Shown piece by piece: positions 35,037 to 43,102 of a stretch of 64,000 bases of DNA. Position numbers and translations under genes: made by a program. Source of the stretch: VXMT01 sp965204835 (GTDB lineage Bacteria > Chloroflexota > Dehalococcoidia > UBA2979). Numbering within the stretch: position 1 is the stretch's first letter; each line of letters opens with the position of its first letter. The notes beneath the pieces are model-generated. The model searched no databases. It worked only from the letters and a program-made list of their open reading frames with translations, and had not been told where the DNA came from. The DNA lies in NCBI GenBank assembly GCA_965204835.1, contig OZ242017.1:1-64000 (forward strand), read 5' to 3'.

Positions 35037-35591
35037 CTAGTCGCGGTCGGGCTTGCCGGGCAGGTGCTGCGGGCCGAAGGAGCCCTCGCTGCCGGCGACC
35101 GGGAAGCGACCGCGCGCGGTCGGCATGGCGGTGCGGAGCGGGATCTCGTCCTGGAGCTGCCCGTTGGGGTATGTCCCCTCGGTGCGCTCGAGGTAGGCCT
35201 TCGCCTCGCGTGTCAGCGCGTCGCGGTCGCGGTACATGTCCTCGAAGACATAGACGGCGTCGTCGTAGCGGCCGCCGGCCTGGATGGCCTGGTAGGGGCA
35301 GGCCTCGGTGCAGAGCCCGCAGTACATGCAGATGCGGAAGTCGATCTCATAGCGGTCTACATTGAGGGTGCCGTCCTCGCGCGGCGAGGTCTGGACGAGG
35401 ATGCAGCCGTCGGGGCAGGCCTGCGCGCAGGTCGAGCAGCCCGTGCAGCGCTCCTCGAACCACAGCAGGTTGGTGCGGGCGCGCACGGGCACGTCCCGCT
35501 CCTCCTCCGGGTAGGAGACGGTGATGGGTGGGCGGAAGATGTGCTTGAAGGTGACGAGCATGCCCTTGGCGATGCCCATGCCGTAGGCCAC
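35037..35591 (-). CDS. NuoI-like 4Fe-4S protein
   Basis: 184 residues. Two CxxCxxCxxxCP motifs (C49, C52, C55, C59 and C88, C91, C94, C98) in the spacing of complex I subunit NuoI, which carries clusters N6a/N6b. N-terminal amphipathic GMLVTFKHIFRPPITVSYPEE also fits NuoI. Other nuo genes are not here, so it may join a remote complex I or form a smaller complex with the NuoG-like protein. Confidence 0.92.
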   Translation of the reverse strand: MAYGMGIAKGMLVTFKHIFRPPITVSYPEEERDVPVRARTNLLWFEERCTGCSTCAQACPDGCILVQTSPREDGTLNVDRYEIDFRICMYCGLCTEACPYQAIQAGGRYDDAVYVFEDMYRDRDALTREAKAYLERTEGTYPNGQLQDEIPLRTAMPTARGRFPVAGSEGSFGPQHLPGKPDRD

Positions 35592-35762
35592 GGTGCCCCC
35601 TCGCCTGGTCGCCGCCGGACGGTATCCGACGCTCGCGGCGCAGCATAGCCGAAGGGGGGCGTGGGGGACAGCGGAGCGAGGGGATCCCGGGCGGATTGTC
35701 TGCGGTCGGCCCGCGCCGCTAGTCGATATCGTTCTCCGTGAGGTACCGTCCAGACGCTTCCG

Positions 35763-36035
35763 CTACCGCCACCCGCGCATCCGCTCGGCGGCAATCGCCT
35801 CCCGGGCAAGCGCTCGGAACTCGTCCTCGTCGCGAACGCCGTCGCACACTTCGGCCGCGACGATCGAGAGGCGGTCCAAGACCGTCCTGAGCGCGCCGGA
35901 GCGTGCCTCGTCGAGGCTGAAGTCGGCCTCCCAGGCAAGGAAGTCTGCCACAGTTCGCCGGCCATCGAGGTAGGCGTCGAGCACGCGCTCGAACTCGGTC
36001 ACGACAGAGTTTGACGTCGCCCTGGAGTCCGCCAT
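35763..36035 (-). CDS. Small helical protein (unknown)
   Basis: 90 residues, acidic and all-helical in look (TEFERVLDAYLDGRRTVADF, DEDEFRALAREAIAAERMRG). No motif recognised. Fifteen bases separate it from a divergent small gene; it could be one half of an undescribed pair. Hypothetical. Confidence 0.65.
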   Translation of the reverse strand: MADSRATSNSVVTEFERVLDAYLDGRRTVADFLAWEADFSLDEARSGALRTVLDRLSIVAAEVCDGVRDEDEFRALAREAIAAERMRGWR

Positions 36036-36050
36036 GGTCCCTGTCTCCTG

Positions 36051-36374
36051 ATGCCGTCAGTACGCGTACCTGAGTACGAACTCGCGGACCTCTTCGCCGC
36101 TCTCGGCATCTGGCGCGGCCTCGATGAGGGGAGTCTTGATGTCCGCACGGAAGCCCTCACCCCCGCGAGACTCTGCGCCATGCCCGGATCAACATCGTAC
36201 TACGCGCGCGTGCGCGCGGATGATCGCGATTGGGCGCGCGTGCACTACGTCGAGTGCCCCATCGCAGGAGTCATCGGTAGATGGCCGTCGGCCTTGAGGA
36301 TCGGCGAGGTGACGCTGTATCGCATGGGCCACCAGGGTCCCCCCACCGAACAATCACAGCAGGGCCGCACATAG
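36051..36374 (+). CDS. Small protein (unknown)
   Basis: 107 residues starting MPSVRVPEYELADLFAALG. The middle, YYARVRADDRDWARVHYVECP followed by GRWPSALRIGEVTLYRMGHQ, has the balanced hydrophobic pattern of a folded domain. No known motif. Starts 15 bases from the divergent gene. Hypothetical. Confidence 0.55.
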   Translation: MPSVRVPEYELADLFAALGIWRGLDEGSLDVRTEALTPARLCAMPGSTSYYARVRADDRDWARVHYVECPIAGVIGRWPSALRIGEVTLYRMGHQGPPTEQSQQGRT

Positions 36375-36463
36375 GCGTCGGGTGGGGGCCCATGAGCAAG
36401 ACCGCTTCAGGTCCAGAACCCCGAGTCGTACTGTGGAGAACAGGACTTATGGAGCCGTGGACC

Positions 36464-36727
36464 ATGAAGCGCATCACCGTCTCGGTCGATGAAGAGACGT
36501 ACCGCCTCGCCCAGGTCCGGGCCGCTGAGGCCGGAACCACGGTCTCTTCCCTCATGCGCGCCTACCTTGAGCGGCTTGCCCACGGCGAGACGCGCGAGGA
36601 GCGATTCGAGCGCCTCGAGCGCAAGCAGGACGAGGTACTGGCGGAGATCCGGGCGAGCGGGCGAGGCCTGCGTGCGGAAGACATGCTGTCTCGCGACGAA
36701 CTCTACGACCGCGACGCGTTTCGTTGA
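36464..36727 (+). CDS. Orphan ribbon-helix-helix antitoxin
   Basis: 87 residues. KRITVSVDEETYRLAQVRAA plus EAGTTVSSLMRAYLERL is the RHH fold; coiled Glu/Arg middle; tail SRDELYDRDAFR. Clear paralog of the antitoxin at 21198, sharing TVSVD, AGTTVS and ELYDRDA. No PIN gene follows: 60 bases later a DUF402 gene begins. ATG chosen with GGAG nine bases upstream; an ATG at 36449 is in frame. It may be a relic or an anti-toxin acting in trans. Confidence 0.85.
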   Translation: MKRITVSVDEETYRLAQVRAAEAGTTVSSLMRAYLERLAHGETREERFERLERKQDEVLAEIRASGRGLRAEDMLSRDELYDRDAFR

Positions 36728-36787
36728 TCCCTCGGGGCTGAACGCCCTCGCACGCACCCGGCGGGGCGCTCCGTTACCCTCGACGCC

Positions 36788-37414
36788 ATGACCGCCGACC
36801 GCTGGGCTCCCGGCACGCACATCACCGCTCGCAGCATCTGGAACGGCCGCATCTTCGCGGCCTCGTGCTTCGTCGTGATCGAGGACAGCGGCGACGTGAT
36901 CGTGGCCTGCACGCCGCCCGGCACGGTCTGGAAGCGACCCGTGGACCTCGAGGGCAACGACATCCGGCTGCCCCACGTCGAGTGGCGGCTGCGCGACGAC
37001 GTGTGGCACGGCCGCGGCATGGTGCGCGTGTGGATGCGTGACGTGGCGCACTCCGTGCTCATCTTCCTCGGCGACGGGGACGTCGGCGGGTGGTACGTGA
37101 ACATGGAGACGCCGTTCCGGCGCAACGCGATCGGCCTCGACCTCAAGGACCAGCACCTCGACATCATCCTGACGCGGGACCTCAGCACGGTGCGGTGGAA
37201 GGACGAGGACGAGCTCGACGAGGCCGTCGCCTTCGGCAGCATGACCGCCGAGGAAGCCTCGGAAGTCCGCGCCGAGGGCGAGCGCGCCGTCGAGTGGATC
37301 CGTCGCGGCGACCACCCGGCCTTCGACGACCGATGGCGTACGTGGACGGTGCCTGCCGAGTGGGACGTGCCCGTGCTCACCCCCGGCTGGGAGACCCTCC
37401 CACCTGCGATCTAG
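36788..37414 (+). CDS. DUF402 protein, copy 1
   Basis: 208 residues. Barrel core with VWKRPVDLEGNDIRLPHVEW, SVLIFLGDGDVGGWYVNME, then DLKDQHLDIILTRDLSTVRW and KDEDELDEAV. The conserved Asp/Lys residues of DUF402 are present; some characterised members are nucleoside tri/diphosphatases or RNA-binding proteins. Copy 2 follows 105 bases later in the same direction. Confidence 0.85.
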   Translation: MTADRWAPGTHITARSIWNGRIFAASCFVVIEDSGDVIVACTPPGTVWKRPVDLEGNDIRLPHVEWRLRDDVWHGRGMVRVWMRDVAHSVLIFLGDGDVGGWYVNMETPFRRNAIGLDLKDQHLDIILTRDLSTVRWKDEDELDEAVAFGSMTAEEASEVRAEGERAVEWIRRGDHPAFDDRWRTWTVPAEWDVPVLTPGWETLPPAI

Positions 37415-37519
37415 ACCTCGGCCGCGGAAGCCCCACCACCGAGGGCGGACAGCGCGCGGCGACCATAGACTGGTTCGCGGGGTGGGAGTCTCGCGCATGA
37501 CCGAAGCCACCGAGGCACC

Positions 37520-38149
37520 GTGACCGCGCAGCTCTGGAGTCCCGGCGACCACATCACCGGCCGCAGCATCTGGTTCGGCCGGCCTTTCGCCGCGTGGCCG
37601 TTCGTGGTCGTCGAGGACCGGGGCGACGTGCTCGCCGTGTGCATCCCGCCCGACGCGGTCTGGAAGCGCCCGACGGACCTCGACGGCAACGACATCAGGC
37701 TCCCGCACGGCGAGTGGTCGTTCCGCGACGATCCCTGGCGCGGACGCGGGATGGTCCGCATCTACATCGAGGGCGCCGCGCACTCGGTGCTCGTCTTCCT
37801 CGCCGACGGCGATGTGCGGCAGTGGTACGTCAACCTCGAGGCGCCGTTCCACCGCACCTCGATCGGCATCGACTCCCGGGACCAGCACCTCGACGTCGTG
37901 TTCCCGCCCGACCTCGGCGAGCCCCGCTGGAAGGACGAGGACGAGCTCGAGGAGGCGGTCGCCTACGGCAGCATGAGCGCGGCCGAGGCCGACGCCGTTC
38001 GCGCCGAGGCCGAGCGTGCCATCGCGTGGGTGCGACGCGGCGACCATCCGGCCATCGACGACCGCTGGCGCACGTGGAGGCCGCCCGTCGAGTGGGGGAT
38101 CCCAACACTCGACCCGCAGTGGGAGACGCTGGCCTCTCAGATCTCGTAG
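37520..38149 (+). CDS. DUF402 protein, copy 2
   Basis: 209 residues, colinear with copy 1 (VWKRPTDLDGNDIRLPHGEW, SVLVFLADGDVRQWYVNLE, DSRDQHLDVVFPPDL). Tandem duplication with moderate divergence. GTG start. The 3' end overlaps the convergent metallo-hydrolase gene by 13 bases. Confidence 0.85.
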   Translation: MTAQLWSPGDHITGRSIWFGRPFAAWPFVVVEDRGDVLAVCIPPDAVWKRPTDLDGNDIRLPHGEWSFRDDPWRGRGMVRIYIEGAAHSVLVFLADGDVRQWYVNLEAPFHRTSIGIDSRDQHLDVVFPPDLGEPRWKDEDELEEAVAYGSMSAAEADAVRAEAERAIAWVRRGDHPAIDDRWRTWRPPVEWGIPTLDPQWETLASQIS

Positions 38150-38868
38150 ACGCCGAAGTCCTCCGCCAGCTCGATGGCGCTGAACTGGCGCACCCACGCG
38201 GGCACCGCCAGCGGGTCGTAGTGCGTCACGAGGAGGCGGGTCGAGCCGTCGAGGGCGGCTCGCAGCTCGCGAAGGTCATCCCACTCCATGTGCCCCTGCC
38301 CGCGGTCGCCGCCGCACTCGGCGATGAGCAGGTCGGCGCCCTCGGCGAGGCTCAGCACCGCCTCGCCGTACGCCGTGTCGCCCGAGTAGGCCACGACACC
38401 GCCGGGGAGCCGCACGCGGAACCCGAGCGCGTCGAGGCCCGGCGCGTGGTCCATCGCGACGCACTCCACCTGCACGCCCGCCCACTCGAACGACGAGCCG
38501 CCGGGCTGCTCGAACCACTCGATGCGCGGGTCGTCGCGCTCCGGCAGCCGCGAGGAGTCGCCGACGATCTCGCGCAGGCGGTTATGGATACCTCGCGGCC
38601 CGGCGATGGCGAGCGGGCGCGCACGCCCCGCGCCCTCCTCGTGCGCGCGGCGCTCCTCCAGCAGGAGCAGGTCGACGCCGCCGATGTGGTCGGAGTGCTC
38701 ATGCGACAGCAGCACGAGATCGACCGCAGTCGTCGGCACGTCGAGGCGGAAGAGGTGGGGGAGGGTCTGCGGCGGGCAGTCCAGTAGCACGCGCCCGTCG
38801 AGCAGGAAGCCGCTCCAGTAAGCGCCGTGCGAGAACGCGAAGCCGGAGCCGAGGCAGTCGAGCCGCAT
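38137..38868 (-). CDS. Metallo-beta-lactamase-fold hydrolase
   Basis: 243 residues. Zinc motif HEHSDH (HxHxDH) in LVLLSHEHSDHIGGVDLL, later AMDHAPG, AYSGDTAYGEAV (Asp ligand) and VTHYDPLA (last His). RNase Z/phosphodiesterase-like branch; substrate unknown. Starts on the base after the GNAT stop, so likely co-transcribed. Confidence 0.92.
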   Translation of the reverse strand: MRLDCLGSGFAFSHGAYWSGFLLDGRVLLDCPPQTLPHLFRLDVPTTAVDLVLLSHEHSDHIGGVDLLLLEERRAHEEGAGRARPLAIAGPRGIHNRLREIVGDSSRLPERDDPRIEWFEQPGGSSFEWAGVQVECVAMDHAPGLDALGFRVRLPGGVVAYSGDTAYGEAVLSLAEGADLLIAECGGDRGQGHMEWDDLRELRAALDGSTRLLVTHYDPLAVPAWVRQFSAIELAEDFGVYEI

Positions 38869-39387
38869 CTACTCCTCGCGAACCCTGGCGTACAGGAGTT
38901 GGTCGATAGTCTGGCCGTCCTTGGTGACGCTCTTGCGCAGCCGTCCCTCGAAGACGTACCCCGCCTTCTCGAGCACGCGCACCGACGCCGGGTTCCACTC
39001 GTACACGCCCGCGTGCAGGCGCACGAGGTCATGCTCGGCGAAGGCGTAGTCGGTCACCGCCCGCAACGCCGCAGTCGCGATGCCGCGCCCCCAGAACGGC
39101 TCGCCGAGCCAGTACCCGATCTCGGCGGAGCGCCGGTGTACGTCGCTGCCAAACGTGAGCCCGATGCCCCCGATCACCTCGCTCGGCGACGCGATCGCGA
39201 AGTTCGACTCGGGCGTGCGCGCCATCGCGCGTTCGAGCCACTGCTGCGCGTCGGCGAGGGTGTACGGGTACGGGAAGCCGTCGCGCAGGTTCCTCGACAC
39301 GTTGCGGTTGTTCGCGTATCGAGCGAGCGACTCGGCGTCCTCGGCGCGATGGCTCCGCACCTGCCATTCGCCGATGTCGATGTGCAT
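38869..39387 (-). CDS. GNAT N-acetyltransferase (RimJ/RimL type)
   Basis: 172 residues. GGIGLTFGSDVHRRSAEIGY, LGEPFWGRGIATAALRAVTD (acetyl-CoA pyrophosphate loop) and ENHD-like VRVLEKAGYVFEGRLRKSV define the Acetyltransf_3 family, acting on N-terminal amines or other small amines. Immediately upstream of the metallo-hydrolase. Confidence 0.94.
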   Translation of the reverse strand: MHIDIGEWQVRSHRAEDAESLARYANNRNVSRNLRDGFPYPYTLADAQQWLERAMARTPESNFAIASPSEVIGGIGLTFGSDVHRRSAEIGYWLGEPFWGRGIATAALRAVTDYAFAEHDLVRLHAGVYEWNPASVRVLEKAGYVFEGRLRKSVTKDGQTIDQLLYARVREE

Positions 39388-39451
39388 GACCTACCTCGGG
39401 AGTCGGACCGATCGGGCCGGGGCCGGTCCGAGGAGTCCTCGGCGCCCGGAG

Positions 39452-40078
39452 CTACCGCGCAGGCGCGGGGTCCGGGACGCCGCAGAGCCGGCGACCCTCG
39501 TCGAGCGTGTCGGGCGTGTCGAGGTCGATGCGCACGATCGGCTCGTCGTCCATCGGCACCTGCAGCGGGGGGTGGCGCTGCAGGATGGCGCGCAGCCCCA
39601 GCTCCGCCTCGTTCGCCCCCGCCAGCTCCTCGAGCAGCGAGCCGTCGACCACGACCGGGTGGCCACGCGTCCCGCGCAGCGACGGCTGCACCGCCTCGGC
39701 GCCCGTCGCGCGCAGTTCGTCGACGAGGCGGTCGATGATGTCGGCGCGCGTCGGCTGGTCCACGTTCTGGATCACGATCGCGGACGGCCGGACGCGCGAC
39801 GGCGCGAGCAGCGCGCCCGCGCCCGTGGCGAGCGATGTCGAGCGCCCCTGCGCCCACCTCGGGTTGAACACGCAGTGCCGGCGCGCCCCGGCGGGCAGCT
39901 CGCGCCGCACGTCGTCGGCGAACGCGCCGGTCACCACCACGATCTCGTCGACGAGCGAGCGGCGGAGCACGTCGATCTCCCACGCCAGCAGGCAGCCGTC
40001 GCCCCACGGCAGCAGCGGCTTGGGCGAGCCCATGCGCGTCGAAGCCCCCGCGGCGAGGATGAGCGCGGCGACGCTCAC
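39452..40078 (-). CDS. MobA-like nucleotidyltransferase (molybdenum cofactor or sugar type)
   Basis: 208 residues from GTG. AALILAAGASTRMGSPKPLLPWG is the nucleotide-binding start (shown as LAAGASTRMG plus KPLL), with IVIQNVDQPTRADI giving the metal-binding Asp and GTRGHPVVVDGSLL following. Resembles MocA/MobA cytidylyl- or guanylyltransferases. Its start overlaps the NifU-like stop by four bases (GTGA). Confidence 0.88.
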   Translation of the reverse strand: MSVAALILAAGASTRMGSPKPLLPWGDGCLLAWEIDVLRRSLVDEIVVVTGAFADDVRRELPAGARRHCVFNPRWAQGRSTSLATGAGALLAPSRVRPSAIVIQNVDQPTRADIIDRLVDELRATGAEAVQPSLRGTRGHPVVVDGSLLEELAGANEAELGLRAILQRHPPLQVPMDDEPIVRIDLDTPDTLDEGRRLCGVPDPAPAR

Positions 40079-40467
40079 GACGCCGCCCCTTCGCGCCGCC
40101 ACGTCTCGATCGCCTCGCGCACGGCGGCGGCGGCGAGGACCGAGCAGTGGATCTTCGACTTCGGCAGCCCGCCGACGGCGTCGGCGTAGTCGTCGCGGGT
40201 CAGCGCGACGGCCTCGTCCAGGGTGCGCCCCGTGAGCAACTCGGTCGCCGCGGACGAGGTGCCGATGGAGGCCGGGCACCCGGAGGTCAGGAAGGACGCC
40301 GCGGCCACGCGCTCATCCTCGATGCGCAGGAAGATGCGCATGGAGTCCCCGCACACGGGATTGGTCACGAACGCCTCGGCGTCCGGGTCCTCCATGGCCC
40401 CCGCGTTGCGCGGGTGCTCGAAGTGGTCGATAAGGGCGTCGCTGTAGCCCGTAGTCTTTCGCGGCAT
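40075..40467 (-). CDS. NifU/IscU-like Fe-S scaffold protein
   Basis: 130 residues. Opens with YSDALIDHFEHPRNAGAM; cluster ligands Cys in NPVCGD, SGCPAS and IHCSVLA, with Asp of CGD, as in IscU/NifU N-domains. Assembles transient Fe-S clusters for transfer. No IscS/SufS is adjacent. Coupled to the MobA-like gene, which together with the NuoG-like protein hints at Fe-S/Mo enzyme maturation (inference). Confidence 0.93.
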   Translation of the reverse strand: MPRKTTGYSDALIDHFEHPRNAGAMEDPDAEAFVTNPVCGDSMRIFLRIEDERVAAASFLTSGCPASIGTSSAATELLTGRTLDEAVALTRDDYADAVGGLPKSKIHCSVLAAAAVREAIETWRREGAAS

Positions 40468-40500
40468 GGCCGTATTGTCGCACGGGTTGGGGTGGTCGGC

Positions 40501-41679
40501 TCAATCCACTCCTCGCAAACACGCCAGCCCGTCCACCTCCACCCCTCGCCCCATCACCGCCACCCGCACCCTCCCCAGCCCCGCCGGGTCCAGCAGCGTC
40601 TCCGACGCCGCGCGCGCCGTGGCGTAGGCGGCGAGGTCCGAGGGGGCGCGGGTGCGGGCGGCGTCGAGTTGGGCGCCGATGCCGAGCGCGATGAGGGCCT
40701 CGGTCTGGGAGACGGGGGGCGCGGAGGCGAAGCCGGATTCGGCGGCGGCGGCGGTGAGCGAGGTGAGGTCGACGTGGGCGGTGAGGTCGGTGCGGCCGGG
40801 GTGGGCGAGGGGGTCGGGCTGCGGGCTGTGGTCGCGGAACGCCATCAGCGTGCCCATCCGCCGCCATGGCGCGTAGAGGCGCTCCGCCTCGTAACCGTAG
40901 TCGATGGTGACGATGTAGCCGCGCCCGACGCGCGCCGCGAGCGCGCGCATCGCGTCGACGGCCGCGAGCGAGACCTCGGCACGACAGCCCTCGCCGGGCT
41001 CGACGCCGAGCCTCGCGAAGTAGGCGGCGAGGTCGGGTGTGCTCGCCTCGCCAAGCTCGAGGGCGAGCCCGCCGTCGCCGCGCACGACGTGCCATTCGCG
41101 CAGCTCGTCGCCTCGTCGTTCGACGAGATGGACGGGGAACGCGTCGAACAGCTCGTTGCTGATCACGACGCCTTCGACGGGCTCGGGCTCTGCGAGCCAG
41201 TCGGCGAGGAGCGCGGCGCGCACGTCGTGGCCGCGCTCGGCGAGGGCGGCGCGTTGCTCCTCGACGCGTCGTGGGTGGCCGTCGAGGACCGTGACGCGCG
41301 CGGCGGCGTGGCACTCGAGCGCGCGGGCGCGGAGCCAGTCGAGCATCGAGGCCATGAACGCGCCGGAGCCGGCGCCCGGCTCGACGAGGTCGAACGCGGC
41401 GGGTGAGCCGAGGCGCTCCCAGCACTCGGCGACCTGGCGCGCCCAGAGGTAGCCGAAGACGGGGTGCACCTCTGGCGAGGTCTCGTAGTCGCCGTCGCGG
41501 CCCCACGCGAGGCCGGGCCGGGCGTAGTAGCCGTGCTCCGGGTGGCCGAGCGCGAGCGCCATGAAGCGCGCGAAGGTGATGCGGCCGCCGGCCGCGGCGA
41601 TCTCGGCGTCGATGATGGGAGCGAGCGGCGTCGCCGCCTGCGCGAGGGCGAAGTCGTCCGGGGCCGGCGGGGCACTCAT
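40501..41679 (-). CDS. SAM-dependent methyltransferase, MidA/NDUFAF7 family
   Basis: 392 residues. GRITFARFMALALGHPEHGY and GDYETSPEVHPVFG are the DUF185 signature; DLVEPGAGSGAFMASML is the SAM loop; VVISNELFDAFPVHLVE also matches. The mitochondrial relative methylates an Arg of complex I subunit NDUFS2. A bacterial complex I role is possible given the nuo genes nearby, but unproven. Confidence 0.93.
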   Translation of the reverse strand: MSAPPAPDDFALAQAATPLAPIIDAEIAAAGGRITFARFMALALGHPEHGYYARPGLAWGRDGDYETSPEVHPVFGYLWARQVAECWERLGSPAAFDLVEPGAGSGAFMASMLDWLRARALECHAAARVTVLDGHPRRVEEQRAALAERGHDVRAALLADWLAEPEPVEGVVISNELFDAFPVHLVERRGDELREWHVVRGDGGLALELGEASTPDLAAYFARLGVEPGEGCRAEVSLAAVDAMRALAARVGRGYIVTIDYGYEAERLYAPWRRMGTLMAFRDHSPQPDPLAHPGRTDLTAHVDLTSLTAAAAESGFASAPPVSQTEALIALGIGAQLDAARTRAPSDLAAYATARAASETLLDPAGLGRVRVAVMGRGVEVDGLACLRGVD

Positions 41680-41723
41680 GGCGCCATCGTAGCCGTGGGC
41701 GGGGTCTGGGGCAGGGCCGACGG

Positions 41724-42131
41724 CTAGACCGCGTCGAGGTAGGCGCGCGGGCGGACGGCGACATCGGGCGCGCCATCGAGGATGCCGCCGTCGAGCGTGA
41801 CGAGGGGCACGCCGAGCGACCGGGCGAGCGCGACGAACTCGGCGTCGTAGGCGGTCAGGCCGCACTCCATCGCGACGTCGAGCACCTGCGCGGAATCGAC
41901 CGGCCTGACTCGGTTCCCGAGAATTCTCGCTGCGTATTCGGACGAAGCCCTGGCCTGATCCATCGTGAGGTCTCCGCGACGCATAGACCCGACGAGTACG
42001 TTCCGCAACTCGCTCAGCAAGATGGTTGGGCTGGTCCAGTCGGTGTCATACGCGTAGAGCGCAGCGGCATCCTCGGTGGCCGGACCGCCGGCCACCATGC
42101 CGACCATGACATTCGTGTCGACGACAATCAC
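41724..42131 (-). CDS. PIN-domain toxin (VapC/FitB-like)
   Basis: 135 residues from GTG. Asp5 in VVDTNVMVG, Glu in LLSELRNVLVG, Asp in LTAYDAEFVALA and LVTLDGGIL form the acidic RNase site. Start overlaps the antitoxin stop by four bases. Locally lower GC than neighbours. Confidence 0.93.
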   Translation of the reverse strand: MIVVDTNVMVGMVAGGPATEDAAALYAYDTDWTSPTILLSELRNVLVGSMRRGDLTMDQARASSEYAARILGNRVRPVDSAQVLDVAMECGLTAYDAEFVALARSLGVPLVTLDGGILDGAPDVAVRPRAYLDAV

Positions 42132-42370
42132 CGCCGTCCAGCGTTCTTCAACTCCGTGATCGTGTCGTTATCGAGGTCGAGCGGGCCGATTTCGCGACGG
42201 TGCCGTTCAATCTTCGCGAGGAGCTCCGCGCGGTCTGCCGGCATGGGGCGCACCGAGTTGCTCAACCGCGCCAGGATCTCGCCGTTGAGGCTGCGGTGGT
42301 TGTGTTTCGCGGCCGACTTGAGAGCCGCATGCACATCGTCCGGGATGCCGCGCACTGTGAGGTTAGGCAT
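42128..42370 (-). CDS. FitA-like ribbon-helix-helix antitoxin
   Basis: 80 residues. PNLTVRGIPDDVHAALKSAA and HNHRSLNGEILARL are the Arc/FitA RHH, then a toxin-binding tail. ATG at 42370 matches the FitA start; a longer in-frame start lacks similarity. Forms a GTGA-coupled pair with the PIN gene. Confidence 0.92.
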   Translation of the reverse strand: MPNLTVRGIPDDVHAALKSAAKHNHRSLNGEILARLSNSVRPMPADRAELLAKIERHRREIGPLDLDNDTITELKNAGRR

Positions 42371-42443
42371 CGTCGACTCCGTTCGTGATATCGAAATGAC
42401 ACCACTCACAGTGTAACGCGAAGGCCTGACGCGGGCGAACGCT

Positions 42444-42995
42444 CTACGAGGTGGCGTCGGCGGCGAGGAGGCCCATCACCTGCACGGTGATGCGGCGGCG
42501 CTGCTGCCCCTCCGGGCGCAGCGGCGGGTTGTCGAGCTCCACCAGGAAGATGGACTGCCACATCCCCATCTGGATCGCCCCCTCGACGACGGGCAGCGTC
42601 TCGCTGGCGCCGAGGAACAGGTGCTGGCAGTGCGAGTGGCCGTTCTCGGGCTCGTTCTCCGCCATGTTGACCGTGCGGATCGTGAAGTCGTTGTGCTCGT
42701 AGTAGTCGTCGGCCGGCGCGATGCGCTGGAGCAGGCGGGCCATGTCCTTGAGCAGCAGCGGCTCGTGCTCCTGCACGACCACCGCCGCGGTCGTGTGCGC
42801 CGAGGAGACGAGCACCTGCCCGATGGCGACACCGGACCGCTCGACCACGCCTCGGACGTCGTCGCTGACGTCGATGAACTCGCAGGGGTGCGTGGTGGCG
42901 TACTCGAGGCGTTCCGAGAACACGGTGAACTGCGCCGCGGGCGCGGTGGCTGTGTGCAGGGTTTCGACAGTGGCGCGCTGTGGCTCCTGAGTCAT
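42444..42995 (-). CDS. YjbQ/UPF0047 family protein (secondary thiamine-phosphate synthase type)
   Basis: 183 residues, slightly long for the family because of about 25 extra N-terminal residues. SSAHTTAAVVVQEHEPLLLKD split over the active strand, GHSHCQHLFLGASETLPV and MGMWQSIFLVELDNP are diagnostic. YjbQ proteins show weak thiamine-phosphate synthase activity; the physiological role is unclear. Confidence 0.93.
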   Translation of the reverse strand: MTQEPQRATVETLHTATAPAAQFTVFSERLEYATTHPCEFIDVSDDVRGVVERSGVAIGQVLVSSAHTTAAVVVQEHEPLLLKDMARLLQRIAPADDYYEHNDFTIRTVNMAENEPENGHSHCQHLFLGASETLPVVEGAIQMGMWQSIFLVELDNPPLRPEGQQRRRITVQVMGLLAADATS

Positions 42996-43102
42996 CTGGA
43001 CCCCTCGGCGAGACGGGCGGGACTGCGCATGCCGCCCGTTATGACCGCCGTTGCGATGTTAGCAGCCCCACCCCGGTGCGGCCATGCTGCCGGGACGCGG
43101 TA

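Noticed and set aside
33249..35648. A 799-codon open frame on the plus strand opposite the NuoG/NuoI genes
   Set aside because: Antisense shadow: low-complexity Val/Asp/Arg composition and no motif, while the minus strand encodes all Fe-S ligands in order.
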